From positions 1 to 64,000 of the forward strand of contig NZ_RXWW01000061.1 in assembly GCF_003970495.1 (NCBI RefSeq): a stretch of 64,000 nucleotides of DNA, read 5' to 3'. This DNA comes from Staphylococcus pasteuri. GTDB lineage: Bacteria; Bacillota; Bacilli; Staphylococcales; Staphylococcaceae. Made by a program: the position numbers and the translations under genes. Under the pieces are notes generated by a model that saw only the letters and a list, made by a program, of their open reading frames with translations, was not told the origin of the DNA and did no database searches. Below, in pieces: positions 21,458 to 31,665 of the stretch. Positions within the stretch are counted from its first letter, which is position 1. The number at the start of each line of letters is the position of its first letter.

Positions 21458-22447
21458 TTATTGTTCTGGTGATTCGTCATCATTTTGATCAGTACGTTTA
21501 TTAATGGCATTTCTCATGCCTGTGTCAGCTTCAATATTTTTTAGATTATAATAATCTTTTACACCAATGTTTCCAGAACGTAAAGCCTCAGCCATTGCTA
21601 ATGGAACTTCTGATTCTGCTTCTACAACTTTAGCACGCATTTCTTGAACTCTTGCTTTCATTTCTTGTTCTGATGCTACTGCCATTGCACGACGTTCTTC
21701 AGCTTTCGCTTGTGCAATATTTTTATCTGCAAGTGCTTGCTCAGTTTGTAGATCGGCACCAATGTTTTTACTAATATCTACATCGGCAATATCAATTGAT
21801 AAAATTTCAAAGGCAGTTCCTGAATCTAAACCTTTACTTAGCACTGTTTTTGAAATATTATCTGGATTTTCAAGAACTTCAGTGTGGTGTTGACTTGAAC
21901 CAATAGTAGAAACAATACCTTCACCCACACGTGCTATAATTGTTTCTTCACCAGCACCACCGACTAAACGGGCAATATTCGCACGTACAGTGATACGTGC
22001 TTTAGCTTTAACTTCAATACCATTCATAGCTACACCAGCGATAAAAGGTGTTTCAATTACTTTAGGATTTACAGACATTTGAACTGCTTCTAAAACATCT
22101 CTACCTGCTAAATCAATCGCTGCACCACGTTCAAATGGTAAATCTATGTCTGCACGTTGAGCAGCAATGTTTGCATCAACGACTCTATCTACATTACCGC
22201 CTGCTAAATAATGAGATTCAAGTTGATTTGTTTTTAAATTTAAACCAGCTTTATGTGCTTTAATTAAAGGACCAATTACTTTTCTTGGTGATACTCTTCT
22301 TAAACGCATACCTACTAAAGTACCAATACCTACATGAACGCCAGCAGCTAAAGCTGAAATCCATAGGCCTACAGGTACAAATGAAAATAGTATTAATAAA
22401 GCTACAACAATAATGACTGCAATTATTATAAATCCAATACTAATCAT
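21458..22447 (-). CDS. floA: Flotillin-like protein FloA
   Basis: This 329-residue scaffold protein organises functional membrane microdomains. An N-terminal hydrophobic hairpin (about 3-47) inserts in the membrane without crossing fully. The SPFH/band-7 domain spans about 65-230. The Ala/Glu-rich flotillin segment follows ([20 protein letters not shown] and onward, about 243-290), forming the oligomerising coiled coil. The NfeD protein is encoded 18 bp upstream, the usual partner arrangement. In staphylococci FloA has been linked to secretion and PBP2a assembly. Confidence 0.94.
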   Translation of the reverse strand: MISIGFIIIAVIIVVALLILFSFVPVGLWISALAAGVHVGIGTLVGMRLRRVSPRKVIGPLIKAHKAGLNLKTNQLESHYLAGGNVDRVVDANIAAQRADIDLPFERGAAIDLAGRDVLEAVQMSVNPKVIETPFIAGVAMNGIEVKAKARITVRANIARLVGGAGEETIIARVGEGIVSTIGSSQHHTEVLENPDNISKTVLSKGLDSGTAFEILSIDIADVDISKNIGADLQTEQALADKNIAQAKAEERRAMAVASEQEMKARVQEMRAKVVEAESEVPLAMAEALRSGNIGVKDYYNLKNIEADTGMRNAINKRTDQNDDESPEQ

Positions 22448-22465
22448 TTTAACTCTCCTTTATAA

Positions 22466-23173
22466 CTATTCTATTTCTCTTACTACGACACGTGTGCCTT
22501 CAACTTCAAGTATCTTTACTTGTCTGTTTCTTAATATGAATGTGCCATCAGAAACTGCATCAATACGTTCATCATCTAACTTAATGATACCAGCAGGTCT
22601 AAGGTCCGTGACGGTTTGAGCCGTTTTACCGACTAAATGAGAGCGATCATCGTGAGAAGTGAACCCTGATTCAGCATTAGTTGAATCTTTCAAAATAACT
22701 TTATCTAAAAATGGAATATTTTTCTTAAATATTTTCACTAATACCACCCATTCAATTATTGATAATATTAGAGCTACAATCACATTACCTAACATAAGTA
22801 GCAGGTTATTGCCTAACATCACAATACTAATTGATATGAGTATTATGCCAATAATACCTATGACTGCACCAACAATAAATAATTCGATAATAACGAATAA
22901 AACGCCAATAGCAAAAAGTATTACAGATAATATGTTGACATCACCTTTAATAAGAAAACCTAGAAACAAAATTAATAACGATAATGATGCTAAGATACCA
23001 ATCATATTTATTTTTTTAGAATATAATTGATATAAAAACCCTAGAAAAATAATACATGTTAGAACAAGTGATACCAACGGATGGACAATTACGTTAGTTA
23101 TATCTTTAACCCAACTATTTTCAGTTGAAAATTGAGTTAACAGTAAAGTATGTATTACATTTGAATATGTCAC
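22466..23173 (-). CDS. NfeD-family membrane protein
   Basis: This 235-residue protein has four to five transmembrane helices (about 28-160) and a C-terminal OB-fold domain (about 175-235) of the short NfeD type. NfeD proteins are encoded with flotillins or stomatins and are thought to work with them in membrane domains; the B. subtilis counterpart is YqeZ, but this one lacks the N-terminal ClpP-like protease domain of long NfeD. It is the first gene of the nfeD-floA-unknown operon. Confidence 0.85.
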   Translation of the reverse strand: MTYSNVIHTLLLTQFSTENSWVKDITNVIVHPLVSLVLTCIIFLGFLYQLYSKKINMIGILASLSLLILFLGFLIKGDVNILSVILFAIGVLFVIIELFIVGAVIGIIGIILISISIVMLGNNLLLMLGNVIVALILSIIEWVVLVKIFKKNIPFLDKVILKDSTNAESGFTSHDDRSHLVGKTAQTVTDLRPAGIIKLDDERIDAVSDGTFILRNRQVKILEVEGTRVVVREIE

Positions 23174-23308
23174 TATTTCACCTCACTCTCACCATAATTA
23201 TACATGAAAACGCAGACATATTATAGTGATTTAGTAATATATAAAAATATTTATTAAATTAAATTTAAACTCAATTTATAAAAGTTAGTTTTCTATAGAT
23301 AACAAAAA

Positions 23309-23335
23309 ACACCTCAGTTATTACAACTAAGGTGT
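23309..23335 (-). terminator. Terminator after rpsU
   Basis: Arms ACACCTCAGTT and AACTAAGGTGT (one mismatch) with T-rich sequence TTTTTTGTT following on the minus strand. Confidence 0.85.
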
Positions 23336-23385
23336 TTCATATTTATAATTAACATTCTTGTTGAGGGAGTCAACAGTGTTATTAA

Positions 23386-23562
23386 TTATTTGAATTTACG
23401 TTTACGTGCAGCTTCTGATTTCTTTTTACGTTTAACACTAGGTTTTTCGTAAAATTCACGTTTACGTACTTCTTGGATAGTACCACTTTTTGAAACTGAA
23501 CGCTTAAATCGACGTAAAGCATCTTCAAGTGATTCATTTTTACGTACTACTGTTTTAGACAT
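23386..23562 (-). CDS. rpsU: 30S ribosomal protein S21
   Basis: This 58-residue, highly basic protein ([19 protein letters not shown] to EAARKRKFK) joins the small subunit near the anti-Shine-Dalgarno end of 16S rRNA. I start at ATG 23560-23562, preceded by GGAGGGAGGGAAATACAG. An ATG nine codons upstream would lie in front of that binding site and is rejected. It has its own promoter and a terminator. Confidence 0.95.
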
Positions 23563-23608
23563 CTGTATTTCCCTCCCTCCAAATATCAACGGAACTTTAT
23601 ATTCAATC

Positions 23609-23625
23609 GCATAGTAAAACTATGC
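23609..23625 (-). other. 5'-terminal hairpin of rpsU mRNA
   Basis: Perfect 7-bp stem GCATAGT/ACTATGC with a 3-nt loop. It lies where transcription from the rpsU promoter should begin, so it would form at the extreme 5' end of the message and may stabilise it. Confidence 0.5.
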
Positions 23626-23632
23626 TTTTATT

Positions 23633-23661
23633 AGTATAATATATCTGTAATATCCGGTCAA
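23633..23661 (-). promoter_or_regulatory. Promoter of rpsU
   Basis: Minus strand: TTGACC (23656-23661), 17-bp spacer, TATACT (23633-23638); a near-consensus SigA promoter. Confidence 0.75.
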
Positions 23662-23688
23662 TTACTAATATTTATATTTTTAAAATAA

Positions 23689-25035
23689 TTAAACAAGTAC
23701 TTCTTGTTCAGATTTATTTGTAGCATGATCAACAATACGAATAGCTTTACCTTTATTTATAGGATAATTGGCTTTTTGAATTTTAACTTTCACAATTTGA
23801 CCTATTAAATCTTCATTGCCTTCAAATTCAACTTTCATGTAATTATCAGCATATCCAACTAAAGTGTTTGGTGTTTCTCCACTTTCCTCAGGAATGACTT
23901 CAAGTACTTCATCTTCAAATTTAGATGCATATTCTTTAGCTAATTGATTACTTAATTCAATTAATTTATGCACACGTTCATTTTTGATTTCTTCATCGAT
24001 TTGGTCGTCCATTCTTGCAGCTGGAGTACCAATACGAGATGAATATGGGAAAACATGTAATTCTGAGAATTTATGCTTCACAATAAAGTCGTATGTTTCT
24101 TGGAATTCTTCTTCTGTTTCGCCAGGGAAACCAACGATAACGTCACTAGTAATAGCTACATCTGGTAAAGCTTGATGTAATTTAGTAATTCTTTCTGAGA
24201 AGTGTTCCATTGTATATTTACGTCTCATACGTTTTAACACTGTATCTGATCCAGATTGTAAAGGTACATGTAAATGTCTTACAATCTTATTTGAGCTTTC
24301 AAGAACACTGATTACTTCATCAGTTAATTGACTTGCTTCAATTGATGAAATACGAATACGCTCTAAACCATCAACTTGATCTAAATCTCTTAATAATTGA
24401 GCTAAATTATAATTTTTTAAATCTTGTCCATATCCGCCTGTGTGAATACCAGTTAATACGATTTCTTTATAACCAGAGTTAACTAAAGTAGTCGCTTGTT
24501 CCACTACTTTTTCAGGATCTCTAGATCTCATTAATCCACGAGCCCATGGAATAATACAGAATGTACAGAAATTATTACATCCCTCTTGAATTTTTAATGA
24601 TGCTCTTGTTCTATCTGTAAAGTATGGCACATCTAACTCTTCATATTTACGATTTTTCATAATATTACCAACACCATTAATTGGTTGACGTTCTTTTTGG
24701 AATTCATCAATGTAATCAAGTAATTTATGACGGTCTTGTGTACCTACGACTACATCTACACCTGGAATTTCCATAATTTCAGCAGAAGATGTTTGTGCAT
24801 AACAACCAGTTACACATACTACAGCATCAGGATTTTTTCTGATTGCTCTTCTTATAATTTGTCTACTTTTTTTATCTCCGGTATTCGTTACAGTACAAGT
24901 ATTAATAACAAATACATCTGCATTTGTTTCAAAATCTACTCTTTCGTAATCTGCTTCTTTAAATAATTGCCAAATTGCTTCAGTTTCATAGTGGTTAACT
25001 TTACAACCTAAAGTGTGAAACGCAACTGTTGACAT
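23689..25035 (-). CDS. mtaB: tRNA t6A37 methylthiotransferase MtaB
   Basis: This 448-residue radical-SAM enzyme adds a methylthio group to t6A37 in tRNAs reading ANN codons. The N-terminal UPF0004 domain has its three cluster cysteines in HTLGCKVN, INTCTV and VTGCYAQ. The radical-SAM motif is CNNFCTFC (about 153-160). A TRAM RNA-binding domain ends the protein. I choose ATG 25033-25035 (MSTVAFHTLG) with GGGGTG six bases ahead; a GTG three codons earlier is part of that binding site and overlaps the rsmE stop. Confidence 0.93.
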   Translation of the reverse strand: MSTVAFHTLGCKVNHYETEAIWQLFKEADYERVDFETNADVFVINTCTVTNTGDKKSRQIIRRAIRKNPDAVVCVTGCYAQTSSAEIMEIPGVDVVVGTQDRHKLLDYIDEFQKERQPINGVGNIMKNRKYEELDVPYFTDRTRASLKIQEGCNNFCTFCIIPWARGLMRSRDPEKVVEQATTLVNSGYKEIVLTGIHTGGYGQDLKNYNLAQLLRDLDQVDGLERIRISSIEASQLTDEVISVLESSNKIVRHLHVPLQSGSDTVLKRMRRKYTMEHFSERITKLHQALPDVAITSDVIVGFPGETEEEFQETYDFIVKHKFSELHVFPYSSRIGTPAARMDDQIDEEIKNERVHKLIELSNQLAKEYASKFEDEVLEVIPEESGETPNTLVGYADNYMKVEFEGNEDLIGQIVKVKIQKANYPINKGKAIRIVDHATNKSEQEVLV

Positions 25036-25040
25036 ATTGT

Positions 25041-25793
25041 TCACCCCATTAATTCTTTTTCATAACTTAACGCGCTCAATGCATATAGTGGCGCTGTTTC
25101 TGCCCGTAAAATTCTTGGTCCTAAACCAACTAACTGTGAATTTGATTTTAACATTGACACTTCTTCATCAGAAAGTCCGCCTTCTGGACCAAATATAAGT
25201 AATACACGATCTTGTGGCTTAAATTGTTTTAACATATGTTTGAAATGACTATTTTCGTTATGTTTGGCTTGTTCTTCATAAGCAACAAGAACATAATCAT
25301 ACTGAATTATGATATCACAAATTGCCTTTGAATTCGATAGATAATTAATTTGAGGAATTGTTAATCTATAGCTTTGTTCTGCAGCTTCCTTGATTATTTT
25401 TTGCCATCGTTCTAGTTTTTTAGAGATTTTTGCATTGTTTAATTTAACAATAGATCGGTCCATTTCTACTGCCAAAAATTCACTGGCACCTAGTTCAGTT
25501 GCTTTTTGAATCATCCATTCATATTTATCAGCCTTAATCAAACCACTGCAAATAGTAATATGTTGCGGTAACTCAGTATTAATTTCTTGCTTTTCGATTA
25601 ATTCTAACTCTATATTTTGATCAGATATATTAGTTATTTTACACGTATAAACATTTTTATCATTAAATGTGATTACTATTTTATGTCCTTCAGAATGGCG
25701 CATTACATTTTTAATATGATGCATATCTTCTTTATCTGTAATAAAAAAACGCTGACTTTCATCAGCGTTTTGATTAATAAAATATCTTTGCAA
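25041..25793 (-). CDS. rsmE: 16S rRNA (uracil-1498-N3)-methyltransferase RsmE
   Basis: This SPOUT-fold methyltransferase modifies U1498 in 16S rRNA. The C-terminal knot shows LLIFGPEGGLSDEEV and LGPRILRAETAPLYALSAL, typical SAM-binding loops. The conserved family start is MQRYF; here that corresponds to TTG at 25791-25793 (250 residues), with a modest GAGTG ahead. A GTG three codons earlier (25800-25802) is the alternative start. Either way the gene begins inside or at the end of prmA, so the two are coupled. Confidence 0.88.
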   Translation of the reverse strand: MQRYFINQNADESQRFFITDKEDMHHIKNVMRHSEGHKIVITFNDKNVYTCKITNISDQNIELELIEKQEINTELPQHITICSGLIKADKYEWMIQKATELGASEFLAVEMDRSIVKLNNAKISKKLERWQKIIKEAAEQSYRLTIPQINYLSNSKAICDIIIQYDYVLVAYEEQAKHNENSHFKHMLKQFKPQDRVLLIFGPEGGLSDEEVSMLKSNSQLVGLGPRILRAETAPLYALSALSYEKELMG

Positions 25794-25794
25794 A

Positions 25795-26733
25795 TTAGTC
25801 ACTCACTTTCTGACCAACGATACATACCCAACCGTTGTCATGTTGAACTGAAATAATTTTAAAACCTACACGCTTCATATGTTCTTCAATTTCTTCATAT
25901 TTTTCTTCAATTATACCTGAAGTTATAAAGTAACCTTCTTCATTGACTGTATTATAAGCGTCTTCAATCATTTCATCAATAATATGAGCTAAAATATTTG
26001 CAATGACAATATCAAATTTTTCATTTTCATCTTTTAATAAATTACCAGGAACAGCTTCAATCTCATTTAGACAATGGTTTTTTTCAAAGTTTTCTTTGGC
26101 TACATTAACAGCCATTTGATCAATATCTAATGCCTTTATCCTTTTAACACCTATCAAATGACTAGCTATACTTAATATTCCAGAACCTGTACCAACATCG
26201 ATGACACTGTGTTGTGGAGTCACATATGTTTCAATAGCTTTTAAACACATACTCGTCGTAGGATGGTCTCCCGTTCCAAAAGCCATACCTGGGTCTAATT
26301 CTATAAGTAATTCTTCATCTGATTCTTTATTGTAAGTTTCCCAACTAGGAACGATAGTAAATTTGTTAGATGCTCGGAAAGGATGAAAATAATTTTTCCA
26401 TTCATTTTCCCAATCTTCTTCTGCAATTGTAGTTTCACTTATATTAAAAATAGATTTATCTATATCTTTTAATGCTAGAATTTCTTCTTCAATACTAGTA
26501 CGTAAATTCTCATTAAAATTCACTTCATTGAAATAAGCTTTTAAACGTACTCCCTTTTCTGGATAGTCCTCAGGTTTAAGTTCATAAATTTCACCGAACT
26601 TATCTTCTGGGGGATTGATTAAATCATTTGAGTCTTCTACTACTACTCCGTTAGACCCGTAGTTCTCAAGTATATCAGTAACCAAAAATTCAACCTCATG
26701 ATTAACTACGATCGAAAGTTCCGTCCAATTCAT
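25795..26733 (-). CDS. prmA: Ribosomal protein L11 methyltransferase
   Basis: This 312-residue enzyme trimethylates ribosomal protein L11. The N-terminal substrate-recognition domain (about 1-110) is followed by a Rossmann-like SAM domain with [19 protein letters not shown] (about 175-193) and the catalytic-loop NILAHII near 245. It follows dnaJ by only 5 bp, an arrangement common in Firmicutes, so it may share heat-shock transcription. Confidence 0.94.
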   Translation of the reverse strand: MNWTELSIVVNHEVEFLVTDILENYGSNGVVVEDSNDLINPPEDKFGEIYELKPEDYPEKGVRLKAYFNEVNFNENLRTSIEEEILALKDIDKSIFNISETTIAEEDWENEWKNYFHPFRASNKFTIVPSWETYNKESDEELLIELDPGMAFGTGDHPTTSMCLKAIETYVTPQHSVIDVGTGSGILSIASHLIGVKRIKALDIDQMAVNVAKENFEKNHCLNEIEAVPGNLLKDENEKFDIVIANILAHIIDEMIEDAYNTVNEEGYFITSGIIEEKYEEIEEHMKRVGFKIISVQHDNGWVCIVGQKVSD

Positions 26734-26738
26734 TTTTA

Positions 26739-27875
26739 TTATTCTCCTTTGAAGAATCTTCTAGCTTTATCTTTAAAATTTGAAGGCTGTTCATTAAGTT
26801 CTTCACCATTAATATCAGCAAATTCTTTCATAATCTCTTTTTGTCGTTCAGTCATTTTAGTTGGTGTAAGCACTTTAATATTTACGAATAAATCACCGTG
26901 TCCATAACCATGAACATTTTTAATACCTTTATCTTTAAGGCGGAATTGTTTACCTGTTTGAGTTCCAGATGGAATAGTTAATACAACGTTACTATTTAAA
27001 GTTGGTATTTTCACTTCGTCACCTAGTGCTGCTTGAGGGAAACTAATATTTAAATCATAGTAAATGTCGTCTCCATCACGTTTAAACACTTCAGAAGGTT
27101 TAACTCTGAATACAACATATAAGTCCCCACTTGGTCCTCCATTTACACCTGGTGAACCTTCGCCAGCTAAACGAATTTGTTGTTCATTATCGACACCTTC
27201 TGGAATAGTAACTTCTAATTTAACTGTTTTATTTTCAGTACCTTTACCGTGACAAGTTGGACATGGCTCTTCAAATTCTTGTCCACTACCTTCACATTTA
27301 GGGCAAACTTGTTCAGTTCTAACTCTTCCTAAGATCGTATTTTGTTCAACTGAAACAGAACCTGCTCCGTTACAATAGCTACATGTTTTTTTCTTAGTAC
27401 CAGGTTTAGCACCCTCACCATCACATGTATGACAAGTTACATCTTTACGAATTGAAATCTCTTTCTTACCACCGAAAACTGCTTCATCAAATGTGATCGT
27501 CATAGTATATTGTAAGTCGTCACCTTTGCGTGGTGCATTTGGATCTCTTTGTCTAGAGGCACCTCCGAAGAATGAACTAAATATATCTTCGAAACCGCCG
27601 CCACTGAATCCACCAAAGTCACCGCCGCCAAATCCTTGGCTGCCGAAACCACCTTGTGGACCATCATGTCCAAATTGATCGTAATTTGCTCGTTTGTTAT
27701 CATCACTTAAAACTTCGTAGGCTTCAGATATTTCTTTGAATTTTTCATCTGCGCCTTCTTCTTTATTTATATCAGGGTGATATTTTTTTGATAATTTTCT
27801 GTAAGCTTTTTTAATTTCGTCTTTAGAAGCACTTTTACTTACCCCTAAGACTTCATAATAATCTCTTTTGGCCAC
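26739..27875 (-). CDS. dnaJ: Chaperone DnaJ (Hsp40)
   Basis: This 378-residue co-chaperone stimulates DnaK ATPase and delivers substrates. The J domain (about 1-70) carries HPD in KKYHPDIN. A glycine/phenylalanine-rich linker follows (about 75-110). The zinc domain has four CxxCxGxG repeats ([24 protein letters not shown] and CPTCHGKG). Length and domains are complete. It is the last chaperone gene of the hrcA-grpE-dnaK-dnaJ operon; a hairpin separates it from dnaK. Confidence 0.97.
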   Translation of the reverse strand: MAKRDYYEVLGVSKSASKDEIKKAYRKLSKKYHPDINKEEGADEKFKEISEAYEVLSDDNKRANYDQFGHDGPQGGFGSQGFGGGDFGGFSGGGFEDIFSSFFGGASRQRDPNAPRKGDDLQYTMTITFDEAVFGGKKEISIRKDVTCHTCDGEGAKPGTKKKTCSYCNGAGSVSVEQNTILGRVRTEQVCPKCEGSGQEFEEPCPTCHGKGTENKTVKLEVTIPEGVDNEQQIRLAGEGSPGVNGGPSGDLYVVFRVKPSEVFKRDGDDIYYDLNISFPQAALGDEVKIPTLNSNVVLTIPSGTQTGKQFRLKDKGIKNVHGYGHGDLFVNIKVLTPTKMTERQKEIMKEFADINGEELNEQPSNFKDKARRFFKGE

Positions 27876-27940
27876 AGTAACCTCTCCTTTTTTACTAACA
27901 AGATAAGTTTAACTAATTCATAACAACTATCCAAATAAAA

Positions 27941-27971
27941 AGCCAAAGCCAATGTACAATTGACTTTGACT
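27941..27971 (-). terminator. Hairpin between dnaK and dnaJ
   Basis: Thirteen-base arms AGCCAAAGCCAAT and ATTGACTTTGACT pair with G-U or mismatched positions at two sites; CTTTTTATTTG follows on the minus strand. It looks like an intrinsic terminator inside the operon and could lower dnaJ relative to dnaK. Confidence 0.65.
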
Positions 27972-28016
27972 TTTTTAAAATAGCTTTAATTGAAGTTGAT
28001 TAGTTCGACTTAAATA

Positions 28017-29852
28017 TTATTTTTTATCTTCGTCGTCTTTAACTTCTTTAAATTCAGCATCTTCTACAGTGCTATCTTGATTTTGTTCACCAGATTCACC
28101 TTGAGCTTGTTGTTGTGCTTGTTGAGCTTGTTGGTAAACTTTTGCTGATAAGTCTTGAACAACTTTTTCAAGTTCTTCTTTTTTAGCTTTAATGTCTTCA
28201 ACATCTTCGCCTTCAAGAGCAGATTTTAATGCTTCTTTTTTGTCTTCAGCATTTTTCTTATCTTCTTCACCGATATTTTCACCTAAGTCGTTAATAGTTT
28301 TTTCAACTTGGAATACTAGGCTATCTGCTTCGTTTCTTAAGTCTACTTCTTCACGACGTTTTTTATCAGCTTCAGCATTTTCTTCAGCGTCTTTTACCAT
28401 ACGATCGATTTCATCGTCTGATAATGAAGAGCTTGATTGGATAGTAATATTTTGTTCTTTATTAGTACCAAGGTCTTTTGCAGTAACATTTACAATACCA
28501 TTTTTATCAATATCGAATGTTACTTCAATTTGAGGTACACCACGTGGAGCTGGTGGAATGTCTGTTAATTGGAAACGACCTAATGTTTTGTTATCTGAAG
28601 CCATAGGACGTTCACCTTGTAATACATGAATATCTACTGCTGGTTGATTATCAGCTGCTGTAGAGTATACTTGTGATTTTGAAGTTGGGATAGTAGTATT
28701 ACGTTCGATTAACGTATTCATACGTCCACCCATGATTTCAATACCTAATGATAATGGTGTTACGTCTAATAGTACAACGTCTTTAACATCACCAGTGATT
28801 ACGCCACCTTGAATTGCTGCACCCATTGCTACTACTTCGTCTGGGTTTACACCTTTATGTGGATCTTTACCGATTTCTTTTTTAACAGCATCTTGAACTG
28901 CTGGAATACGTGTTGAACCACCAACTAAGATGACTTCATCAATATCTGAGTTTGATAATCCAACATCTTTCATTGCTTGACGAGTTGGTTCCATTGTACG
29001 TTTGATTAATGAATCTGCTAACTCTTCAAATTTAGAACGAGTTAAGTTGATTTCTAAGTGTAATGGACCACTTTCACCAGCAGAGATGAATGGTAATGAG
29101 ATTTGAGTTTGAGATACACCAGATAAGTCTTTTTTAGCTTTTTCAGCAGCGTCTTTAAGACGTTGTAAAGCCATTTTATCTTGTGATAAATCTACACCGT
29201 TTTCTTTTTTGAATTCTGATACTAAGTGGTCAATGATTACTTGGTCAAAGTCATCCCCACCTAATTTGTTGTCACCTGCAGTTGAAAGTACTTCAAATAC
29301 GCCGTCACCTAATTCTAAGATTGAAACGTCGAAAGTACCGCCACCTAAGTCGAATACTAATACTTTTTGATCTTGTTCAGTTTTATCTAAACCATAAGCT
29401 AATGCAGCAGCTGTTGGTTCATTGATAATACGTTCTACTTCTAAACCAGCAATTTTACCAGCATCTTTAGTTGCTTGACGTTCAGCGTCATTGAAGTATG
29501 CAGGTACTGTGATAACAGCTTTATCTACTTTATCACCTAAATAGCTTTCAGCAGTGTTTTTTAAGTTTTGTAATACCATTGCTGAAATTTCTTGTGGTGT
29601 GTATGATTTACCTTCTATATCTACTTTGTAATCTGTACCCATATGACGTTTGATAGATTGTACAGTATTTGGATTAGTAATAGCTTGTCGTTTAGCTACT
29701 TCGCCGACTTGTGTTTCACCATTTTTAAAAGCCACAACAGATGGTGTTGTACGAGCACCTTCAGGGTTTTGAATAACTTTTGGTTCGTCACCTTCTAATA
29801 CTGCTACACAAGAGTTTGTTGTTCCTAAGTCAATACCGATTACTTTACTCAT
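28017..29852 (-). CDS. dnaK: Chaperone DnaK (Hsp70)
   Basis: This 611-residue ATP-driven chaperone folds and protects proteins. The nucleotide-binding domain includes [15 protein letters not shown] at the N-terminus and [15 protein letters not shown] near 169-183; the interdomain linker [12 protein letters not shown] (about 358-369) precedes the substrate domain and lid. The C-terminal tail is Gln-rich and then acidic ([15 protein letters not shown]). It follows grpE by 53 bp. Heat induction is expected through the CIRCE operator ahead of hrcA. Confidence 0.98.
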   Translation of the reverse strand: MSKVIGIDLGTTNSCVAVLEGDEPKVIQNPEGARTTPSVVAFKNGETQVGEVAKRQAITNPNTVQSIKRHMGTDYKVDIEGKSYTPQEISAMVLQNLKNTAESYLGDKVDKAVITVPAYFNDAERQATKDAGKIAGLEVERIINEPTAAALAYGLDKTEQDQKVLVFDLGGGTFDVSILELGDGVFEVLSTAGDNKLGGDDFDQVIIDHLVSEFKKENGVDLSQDKMALQRLKDAAEKAKKDLSGVSQTQISLPFISAGESGPLHLEINLTRSKFEELADSLIKRTMEPTRQAMKDVGLSNSDIDEVILVGGSTRIPAVQDAVKKEIGKDPHKGVNPDEVVAMGAAIQGGVITGDVKDVVLLDVTPLSLGIEIMGGRMNTLIERNTTIPTSKSQVYSTAADNQPAVDIHVLQGERPMASDNKTLGRFQLTDIPPAPRGVPQIEVTFDIDKNGIVNVTAKDLGTNKEQNITIQSSSSLSDDEIDRMVKDAEENAEADKKRREEVDLRNEADSLVFQVEKTINDLGENIGEEDKKNAEDKKEALKSALEGEDVEDIKAKKEELEKVVQDLSAKVYQQAQQAQQQAQGESGEQNQDSTVEDAEFKEVKDDEDKK

Positions 29853-29905
29853 AATAAAATTCCTCCAATTGTTATATTTATGTTTTCAATGTTTTTTCGC
29901 CAATA

Positions 29906-30556
29906 TTATTGGTTTACTTTAACCATTGATGGTCTTAATACTCTATCTTTTAATTTGTACCCTTTTTGTAGTTCTTGAGTGATAATACCTGAACCATATT
30001 CAGGATTGTCATCTTGAACTACTGCCTGGTGTACATTAGGGTCAAATTCTTGCCCTTCAGATTCAATTTCTTCAAGACCATTGTCTTTTAAGGCTCTTAA
30101 CAGACTTTCATGAACCATTTGAACGCCTTTTTGAAGTGATTTAAATGATTCATCTTCACCTTCAATTTGTAGTGCACGTTCAATATTGTCGATAGTTGGT
30201 AAAATATCTGTTAGTACACCTTGAGATTGATACATTTTATTGATTTTATTTTCATTCTGAATTCTACGTTTATAGTTTTCAAATTCAGCATATAATCTTA
30301 AATATTTCTCTTCGTTGTCATTTGCTAACTTTTGTAAGTCATTAATTTCTTGATCTTTTGGATCAATGCTTTCATTATCAGTTTCTTCAGAAGAAACTGT
30401 TTCATTGTTTGATTCTTCTTGCGTTTCTACATCTTGCGTATTATTAGATTCAGTGTTATCAACTGAAGTCGCTGTTTCTTCAGATTGTGTATCTGTTGTT
30501 TGGTTGTCTGTTTCTGTTTCAGTATTTTGTTTCACTGATTCATCTTTTTCTGTCAT
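29906..30556 (-). CDS. grpE: Nucleotide exchange factor GrpE
   Basis: This 216-residue protein releases ADP from DnaK. Its first 65 residues are a low-complexity, Thr/Ser/Glu-rich acidic region, longer than in E. coli GrpE. The long dimerising coiled coil (about 70-130) leads to the beta-domain with [20 protein letters not shown] and the closing VLRPSMVKV. It lies 30 bp after hrcA in the heat-shock operon. Confidence 0.96.
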   Translation of the reverse strand: MTEKDESVKQNTETETDNQTTDTQSEETATSVDNTESNNTQDVETQEESNNETVSSEETDNESIDPKDQEINDLQKLANDNEEKYLRLYAEFENYKRRIQNENKINKMYQSQGVLTDILPTIDNIERALQIEGEDESFKSLQKGVQMVHESLLRALKDNGLEEIESEGQEFDPNVHQAVVQDDNPEYGSGIITQELQKGYKLKDRVLRPSMVKVNQ

Positions 30557-30586
30557 TTTGTGCCCTCCAATACAATTCTAATTACG

Positions 30587-31564
30587 TTACCAAATTCGGT
30601 TAAGTAATTGAATTACATTTTGATAATGCATCGCAGTTGGTCCAATAACCGCAATTTGACCTTTGAGTTTCTCATCAAAGTGATACTGTGTTGATACTAT
30701 TGATATATCACTTAAATTTTCATCTATTTCTTTACCAATTTTTACATTGATTTGAGAATTGGATATATCATCTAATAATTCAATAATTCTATTTGATTCG
30801 ATATACTGCAAAATTGGTTGAATAGAAGATACATTAGATTCATTCAATGCATCAATCAGTTTAACCTTTCCACCCATGTAAATGCTATTACTTTGATTGG
30901 AAATGTGTAAATTCATCATTTTAACTAATTCTTTAATGAATTGTGCTTCATTTTGAGTTTGTGCGAATCTTTCTATTTCATCAATTTGACCTTTAATTAA
31001 CTTATTATATTGATTTGATAGGAAATTGGATATCTTATTCAATTCATCATTAGTTAAAGGTAATTCAGATGTAAGATGCACATTTTCAACATAGCCTGAT
31101 GAAAATACTAAAATCATTATTATTAAATGATTATTTGCTCGAATCAAATGAATATTATTAATAATGTCTTGATTATGGTTGGGACGAACAACCAACGTTG
31201 CATATTGAGACATCATAGATAGTTCATTTGCAAAATACGTTAATGCAGAAGAAGTATCATAATGATTCTCAATCATTAACTGATTTAAACGTTGAATTTT
31301 GTTTGAGTTTTGATGAGATGTTTGTTCTAATAATTGATTTACATAGTATCTAAAACCTAATTCGGATGGTGACCTTCCTGAAGATGTATGAACCTTTTCA
31401 ATGAAATCCATATCTTCCAGTTGTTTCATTTCATTCCGAATTGTCGCTGGACTTACATTTAAGTCGTGACGATCAATTAAAGTTTTAGAACCAATGGGTT
31501 GTCCATAATCAACATAATCTTCAACAATTGCATTAAGAATGCTTAATTGTCTATCTGTTATCAT
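30587..31564 (-). CDS. hrcA: Heat-inducible repressor HrcA
   Basis: This 325-residue repressor binds CIRCE operators and is kept active by GroEL. The N-terminal winged helix contains [20 protein letters not shown] then IRNEMKQLE (about 21-50), and the C-terminal part is the family dimerisation/GAF-like domain. It is the first gene of its own operon, and the CIRCE element lies between promoter and ribosome binding site, giving autorepression. GAGGTG precedes the ATG. Confidence 0.96.
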   Translation of the reverse strand: MITDRQLSILNAIVEDYVDYGQPIGSKTLIDRHDLNVSPATIRNEMKQLEDMDFIEKVHTSSGRSPSELGFRYYVNQLLEQTSHQNSNKIQRLNQLMIENHYDTSSALTYFANELSMMSQYATLVVRPNHNQDIINNIHLIRANNHLIIMILVFSSGYVENVHLTSELPLTNDELNKISNFLSNQYNKLIKGQIDEIERFAQTQNEAQFIKELVKMMNLHISNQSNSIYMGGKVKLIDALNESNVSSIQPILQYIESNRIIELLDDISNSQINVKIGKEIDENLSDISIVSTQYHFDEKLKGQIAVIGPTAMHYQNVIQLLNRIW

Positions 31565-31576
31565 GTTTTCACCTCA

Positions 31577-31603
31577 TTAGCACTCTTTTCTCTTAAGTGC
31601 TAA
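31577..31603. promoter_or_regulatory. CIRCE operator of the hrcA operon
   Basis: TTAGCACTC, nine bases, AAGTGCTAA. Consensus is TTAGCACTC-N9-GAGTGCTAA, so one base of the second half-site differs. It lies directly ahead of the hrcA ribosome binding site and is the HrcA binding site. Confidence 0.95.
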
Positions 31604-31607
31604 TTAT

Positions 31608-31636
31608 AATTTATCAAATTGGTCAAAGTAAGTCAA
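31608..31636 (-). promoter_or_regulatory. Promoter of the hrcA operon
   Basis: Minus strand: TTGACT (31631-31636), 17-bp spacer, TAAATT (31608-31613), placing the start of transcription at the CIRCE element. A TATAAT three bases further on could be an alternative -10, but it lacks a well-placed -35. Confidence 0.55.
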
Positions 31637-31665
31637 CGTTAAAGCATTAGAAATTTAAATTTATT

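Noticed and set aside
28192-28533. Serine/phenylalanine-rich frame opposite dnaK
   Set aside because: It is the antisense reading of Glu/Lys/Asp-rich dnaK codons and has no ribosome binding site.
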